DNA of 9,357 nucleotides from Fidelibacterota bacterium (GTDB lineage: Bacteria; Fidelibacterota; UBA2242): NCBI GenBank assembly GCA_030655795.1, contig JAUSPJ010000229.1, forward strand, positions 1 to 9,357, written 5' to 3'. This document shows positions 7,197-9,357 of the stretch, piece after piece. How positions within the stretch are numbered: position 1 is the stretch's first letter; the number at the start of each line of letters is the position of its first letter. The notes beneath the pieces are model-generated. The model did no database searches, was not told where the DNA came from, and was given only the letters and a program-made list of their open reading frames with translations. The position numbers and the translations under genes were made by a program.

Positions 7197-7329
7197 CGCT
7201 AACGACTGAGCTCAGCTGCCGCCAATAGTATGGAGCACAAACTTTGGAAAACCACTTGCTTTAATGCGGGGCAGAACCTTTCAAAAACCGCCCCGACTTG
7301 TCGGGGTCAGGTGGAGTGACTGGTTAAAT
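7197..7329 (-). other. attC-like integron recombination site downstream of the toxin
   Basis: Read on the minus strand, the 133-bp block opens with ATTTAAC (7329-7323), an exact match to the attC inverse core RYYYAAC. It overlaps the toxin stop codon. The block closes with TCGTTAGCG, containing GTT of the core GTTRRRY, although the last two core positions deviate. Between them are imperfect inverted arms, CCAGTCACTCCACCTGACC on the left and GGCAGCTGAGCTCAGTC on the right. The length is within the known attC range, and a toxin-antitoxin pair just before an attC is a common cassette arrangement. Against the call: arm pairing is only about 60 percent, the core is imperfect, and no integrase is in the window. 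Confidence 0.5.
7283..7306 (-). terminator. Possible intrinsic terminator of the toxin-antitoxin operon; also a copy of the 16-bp palindrome
   Basis: On the minus strand CCCCGACAAGTCGGGG (7306-7291) is a perfect 7-bp stem with a two-base centre, followed by CGG and TTTTT, about 20 nt after the toxin stop. The stem plus T-run fits rho-independent termination, although the loop is very tight and three bases separate the stem from the T-run. The same 16-bp design recurs at 6530 and 6623 inside the transposase, so it may be a dispersed palindrome that landed in the attC-like block. Confidence 0.45.
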
Positions 7330-7629
7330 GCTGTTTATCCTTTTTTTCGTTAAATCAGGTTTTCTCTTTCCATGAAGCACCGCAAGCACTATTATCTTTT
7401 CTGCTTTAACAAGATAAATGATTTTGTAAGGAAACCTCTTGATAAGGTGTTTTCTTGTTCCCTTGTATTCAATCGGATGAATTTCGGGATTTCTCTTGAT
7501 GAAGTTTAATCCTGCGTCAACCTGCAAAAGGAAATCATTTCCTAATCCTACCCTGGTATCTTCATACCAGGAAAAGGCTCCTTTTAAATCCTCTTCTGCT
7601 TCAGGCCTGACAATGACAGTATATTTCAT
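7324..7629 (-). CDS. ParE/RelE-superfamily toxin
   Basis: The 101-residue product is typical of the plasmid-stabilisation (ParE/RelE) toxin fold. It opens with YTVIVRPEAEEDLKGAFSWYE, continues with a helical hairpin, and ends with the conserved core KRFPYKIIYLV-x-x-x-x-IIVLAVLHGKRKP. ParE members poison DNA gyrase and RelE members cleave mRNA; the sequence alone does not decide which. It starts at an ATG overlapping the antitoxin stop by 4 nt (ATGA), implying translational coupling and one transcript. The stop TAA (7324-7326) lies inside the ATTTAAC of the attC-like site, as often seen for cassette genes. The frame is intact and key positions are present, so it may be functional. Confidence 0.92.
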   Translation of the reverse strand: MKYTVIVRPEAEEDLKGAFSWYEDTRVGLGNDFLLQVDAGLNFIKRNPEIHPIEYKGTRKHLIKRFPYKIIYLVKAEKIIVLAVLHGKRKPDLTKKRINSI

Positions 7630-7847
7630 TGCCTGCTCACGATTTTTTCGTAAACATCTTCCCAGGGAGAACCTGATTCGGGGTTTTGATGATAATGTTC
7701 CAATCGCGCATCAATTATCTGTTTTTCCTCTTCGGTCAGTTCAAAAGAATTTACTTTTGCAGTTATTGTATCCCAAATATCTTCTACCAATTGAATTCTT
7801 TCAGGTATAGATAATTCAAGCGTGTCATTTGCAGTTATTGTTTTCAT
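7626..7847 (-). CDS. Antitoxin, addiction-module component (Unstab_antitox/TIGR02574-like)
   Basis: The 73-residue product carries the pattern of the small antitoxins that pair with ParE/RelE toxins: LSIPERIQLVEDIWDTI near the N-terminus, then LTEEEKQIIDARLEHYHQNPESGSPWEDV. These proteins bind and neutralise the toxin and are labile. Some also repress their own operon, but this short type has no obvious DNA-binding domain. The start at 7847 is chosen because AGGAG sits 7 nt upstream. The frame is also open to an ATG at 7874, but that would place the ribosome-binding site inside the gene and add MQIYKRRND, which is unlike the family. It overlaps the toxin start by 4 nt. Phased 20-bp repeats lie just upstream of its promoter. 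Confidence 0.92.
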   Translation of the reverse strand: MKTITANDTLELSIPERIQLVEDIWDTITAKVNSFELTEEEKQIIDARLEHYHQNPESGSPWEDVYEKIVSRQ

Positions 7848-7854
7848 ATCATTT

Positions 7855-7859
7855 CTCCT
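7855..7859 (-). promoter_or_regulatory. Ribosome binding site deciding the antitoxin start
   Basis: AGGAG on the minus strand, 7 nt before the ATG at 7847-7845. It favours this start over the in-frame ATG at 7874. Confidence 0.8.
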
Positions 7860-7880
7860 TTTATATATTTGCATTTAACA

Positions 7881-7909
7881 TATATATTAGACGCCTTGTT
7901 TATCCCCAA
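7881..7909 (-). promoter_or_regulatory. Possible promoter of the toxin-antitoxin operon
   Basis: On the minus strand TTGGGG (7909-7904) is followed after a 17-nt spacer by TATATA (7886-7881), about 34 nt before the chosen antitoxin ATG. The spacing is ideal; the -35 is a half match. The three 20-bp repeats begin 4 bp upstream of the -35, where a bound protein could contact or block RNA polymerase. Confidence 0.4.
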
Positions 7910-7913
7910 TTTT

Positions 7914-7973
7914 TTTCCTACTAATATGAAAACTTTCATAAATGTAGGAAACTTTTCCTAATATTATGAAATG
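7914..7973. repeat. Three phased 20-bp palindromic repeats, probable operator array
   Basis: Three contiguous 20-bp units: TTTCCTACTAATATGAAAAC (7914-7933), TTTCATAAATGTAGGAAACT (7934-7953) and TTTCCTAATATTATGAAATG (7954-7973). Each follows TTTCNTA-N4-TANGAAA. The half-sites alternate so that perfect 16-bp palindromes also form across unit borders: TATGAAA-AC-TTTCATA (7925-7940) and TAGGAAA-CT-TTTCCTA (7945-7960). The period is two helical turns, so dimers would bind on one face of the DNA. The position just upstream of the antitoxin promoter suggests control of that operon. The binding protein is not identified. Confidence 0.8.
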
Positions 7974-8109
7974 TTTATTTTTACCTATCAGTTTCACTTT
8001 TGTCAATTTAAGCTTTTTCTCATGAATTGTCAACGATTCGCTCGCTCAATGTATGAGGCAATAAAGAAATAACTCTTTCACATATATTTGTCATTGAGTT
8101 GTTCTTTTA
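7974..8109. other. AT-rich intergenic stretch with a weak long hairpin; no gene seen
   Basis: No convincing coding frame. It holds an inverted repeat CTCAATG (8045-8051) / CATTGAG (8092-8098) enclosing a smaller AAAGA/TCTTT pair, which could form a loose hairpin. Next to it, minus-strand TGAGCGAGCGAATCGTTGAC (8049-8030) vaguely resembles the closing arm of the attC-like site. Neither is firm. Confidence 0.4.
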
Positions 8110-8137
8110 TTGAAAATGATATCTGTTGTGTTAATTT
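8110..8137 (+). promoter_or_regulatory. Possible promoter of the NamZ-like gene
   Basis: TTGAAA (8110-8115), a 16-nt spacer and TAATTT (8132-8137), 35 nt before the ATG. Matches are moderate in AT-rich DNA. A good AAGGAG Shine-Dalgarno (8159-8164) follows, 8 nt before the start codon. Confidence 0.3.
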
Positions 8138-8172
8138 ATGTTAGGTTTTTTTGTTATTAAGGAGTGAATTTT

Positions 8173-9357
8173 ATGAAAAACCGAATATTTACACTTGCCA
8201 TCGCACTAATTCCAGTATTTTTTTCAATTGCTTGTGTCGGTGGGGCAAAAAATGTCAAGCCGGGCATTGATGTATTGTTGGAAGAAGAGCTTGATCTTCT
8301 GAAAGGAAAACGGGTCGGCCTGATTACCAATCCGTCCGGCGTCAATTCACAGATGGAATCGACAGTTGATCTGCTCTATAATCATCCGGATATCAATCTG
8401 GTGGCGCTGTTCGGGCCGGAACACGGTGTCCGCGGGGACGTTACTGGAGGTTTTAAGGTCGATGATTTTGTTGACCCGAAAACCGGCGTACCGGTTTACA
8501 GTTTATACGGAAAAACTCGGAAGCCGACGCCGGAAATGCTGAAAAATGTGGACGTCCTGATTTATGACATTCAGGATATCGGATCCAGGGCTTACACTTA
8601 TATCTATACTATGGCGCTCAGCATGGAAGCGGCCGCCGAACAAGGGAAACGCTTTGTTGTGCTGGACCGCCCAAATCCATTAGGCGGGAACCTGGTGGAA
8701 GGTCCGGTACTCGACACGGCCTTCAGTTCCTTTATCGGCCTCTACCCCATTCCCTTTGTGTACGGACTGACCGTCGGTGAACTGGCGCAGCTGTTTAATT
8801 CGGAATTTGACATCAATGTCGACCTGACGGTTGTTCCGTTGAAACACTGGAAACGCGAAATGACCGGTGATAAAACCGGTCTCGAATGGGTCATTACTTC
8901 TCCTCATATTCCTCACAGCAAAACAGCACTTTTCTGTGCGGCAACCGGATGTATCGGAGAATTATATACAATTGACATCGGCGTAGGCTACACAATGCCC
9001 TTTGAACTGATTGGCGAAGAGTGGATGAATGCCAATCAACTGAGCGAGGAGTTAAATTCATATCAACTGCCGGGGGTTTTCTTCCGTCCCCTGCATTATA
9101 AACCCTATTATTTTACCCGTGAGGGAACCCAGCTTCAGGGCGTTCAGATTCATGTCACCGATGTCCAGGAATTCAAACCGATGTTGACCCAGATTCACAT
9201 ATTGTGCGCCATCCGAAAACTGTATCCTGAACAGTTAATATTTGATACAAATCGCACCGGCATGTTTGACAAAGCCATGGGAACAGACAAAATCCGCCAG
9301 GAGATATGGGATGGAAAATCAGCCGGAGAGATTATTGCTGAATGGCAGAATGGTCTT
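8173..9357 (+). CDS. NamZ/DUF1343 family protein (putative exo-beta-N-acetylmuramidase), likely lipoprotein; 3' end beyond window
   Basis: DUF1343 proteins include NamZ (GH171), which removes terminal MurNAc from peptidoglycan fragments during wall recycling. The 395 visible codons are nearly full length for the family. The N-terminus MKNRIFTLAIALIPVFFSIAC is a signal peptide with a relaxed lipobox (SIAC, Cys21), so an envelope lipoprotein is likely. Family motifs follow in order: KRVGLITNPSGV, ALFGPEHGVRGD (residues 79-89), YDIQDIGSRAYTYIYTM (131-147), VLDRPNPLGG, VEGP, IPFVYGLTVGELAQLFN and a W-V-x-x-SP-x-IP segment. The common EGTNLSEGRGT stretch is replaced by IGELYTIDIGVGYTMPFE, which I take to be an alternative subfamily, so muramidase activity is not assured. 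AAGGAG lies 8 nt before the ATG. An in-frame GTG at 8164 overlaps that motif and is less likely. It is the only plus-strand gene here. Confidence 0.9.
   Translation, partial: MKNRIFTLAIALIPVFFSIACVGGAKNVKPGIDVLLEEELDLLKGKRVGLITNPSGVNSQMESTVDLLYNHPDINLVALFGPEHGVRGDVTGGFKVDDFVDPKTGVPVYSLYGKTRKPTPEMLKNVDVLIYDIQDIGSRAYTYIYTMALSMEAAAEQGKRFVVLDRPNPLGGNLVEGPVLDTAFSSFIGLYPIPFVYGLTVGELAQLFNSEFDINVDLTVVPLKHWKREMTGDKTGLEWVITSPHIPHSKTALFCAATGCIGELYTIDIGVGYTMPFELIGEEWMNANQLSEELNSYQLPGVFFRPLHYKPYYFTREGTQLQGVQIHVTDVQEFKPMLTQIHILCAIRKLYPEQLIFDTNRTGMFDKAMGTDKIRQEIWDGKSAGEIIAEWQNGL

Noticed and set aside
7669..7684. CCTGATTCGGGG in the antitoxin, resembling the 16-bp palindrome
   Set aside because: It lacks the full palindrome and encodes the conserved NPESG stretch of the antitoxin family, so it is native coding sequence.
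7848..7874. Antitoxin starting at the upstream ATG (7874)
   Set aside because: The AGGAG lies inside this extension, and the extra residues are unlike the family. The start at 7847 fits better.
7914..7973. CRISPR array or replication iterons
   Set aside because: The units are contiguous with no spacers, which excludes CRISPR. There are only three copies, and no replication protein or DnaA boxes were noticed, so a promoter operator is more likely.
8157..8345. Minus-strand open frame at the start of the NamZ-like gene
   Set aside because: It is antisense to the signal peptide and first domain of a strongly supported gene.

Overview
The window reads as chromosomal DNA from a Gram-negative-type bacterium with moderate GC content. 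Exported proteins, a class A penicillin-binding protein, a DUF1343/NamZ protein, a bleomycin-hydrolase-type peptidase and an SsnA-like amidohydrolase together suggest an FCB-group or Calditrichota/KSB1-like lineage. That placement is inference from gene content and sequence style; no marker gene is present.

Left two thirds (1-6083), all on the minus strand, in transcription order: a trimeric purine nucleoside phosphorylase (5268-6083); a bifunctional penicillin-binding protein 1A (3014-5179), which may have its own promoter in the gap; then a tight three-gene run. That run is an SsnA-like amidohydrolase that has lost most catalytic residues (1574-2893), a secreted C1B cysteine peptidase interrupted by one in-frame TAA between its catalytic Cys and His (182-1564), and the start of a secreted protein resembling the N-terminus of GH20 beta-N-acetylhexosaminidases (171 to the window edge). 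The spacers in the run are 9-10 nt, so it is probably one operon.

Middle (6162-8172), an accessory island: a decayed DDE transposase of the ISKra4/ISLre2 type, truncated at its N-terminus and read in four successive frame segments. A short GC-rich palindrome sits at each of the three frame changes. For two of them, deleting exactly the palindrome restores a continuous, family-like protein. Next to it is a ParE/RelE-type toxin-antitoxin pair, followed on its own strand by a 133-bp structure resembling an integron attC site whose inverse core overlaps the toxin stop codon. Upstream of the antitoxin promoter are three perfectly phased 20-bp repeats, each a near-palindrome, which look like an operator array.

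Right end (8173-9357), plus strand: a nearly complete NamZ/DUF1343 putative lipoprotein (peptidoglycan exo-muramidase family) with its own Shine-Dalgarno sequence.

The flanking genes point to cell-wall synthesis and turnover (PBP1A, NamZ, perhaps the hexosaminidase) plus salvage and degradation (PNP, C1B peptidase). The middle is a small mobile-DNA scar with a toxin-antitoxin cassette. The most unusual signals are the palindromic micro-insertions in the transposase, the attC-like site, the 20-bp operator array and the pseudo-amidohydrolase.
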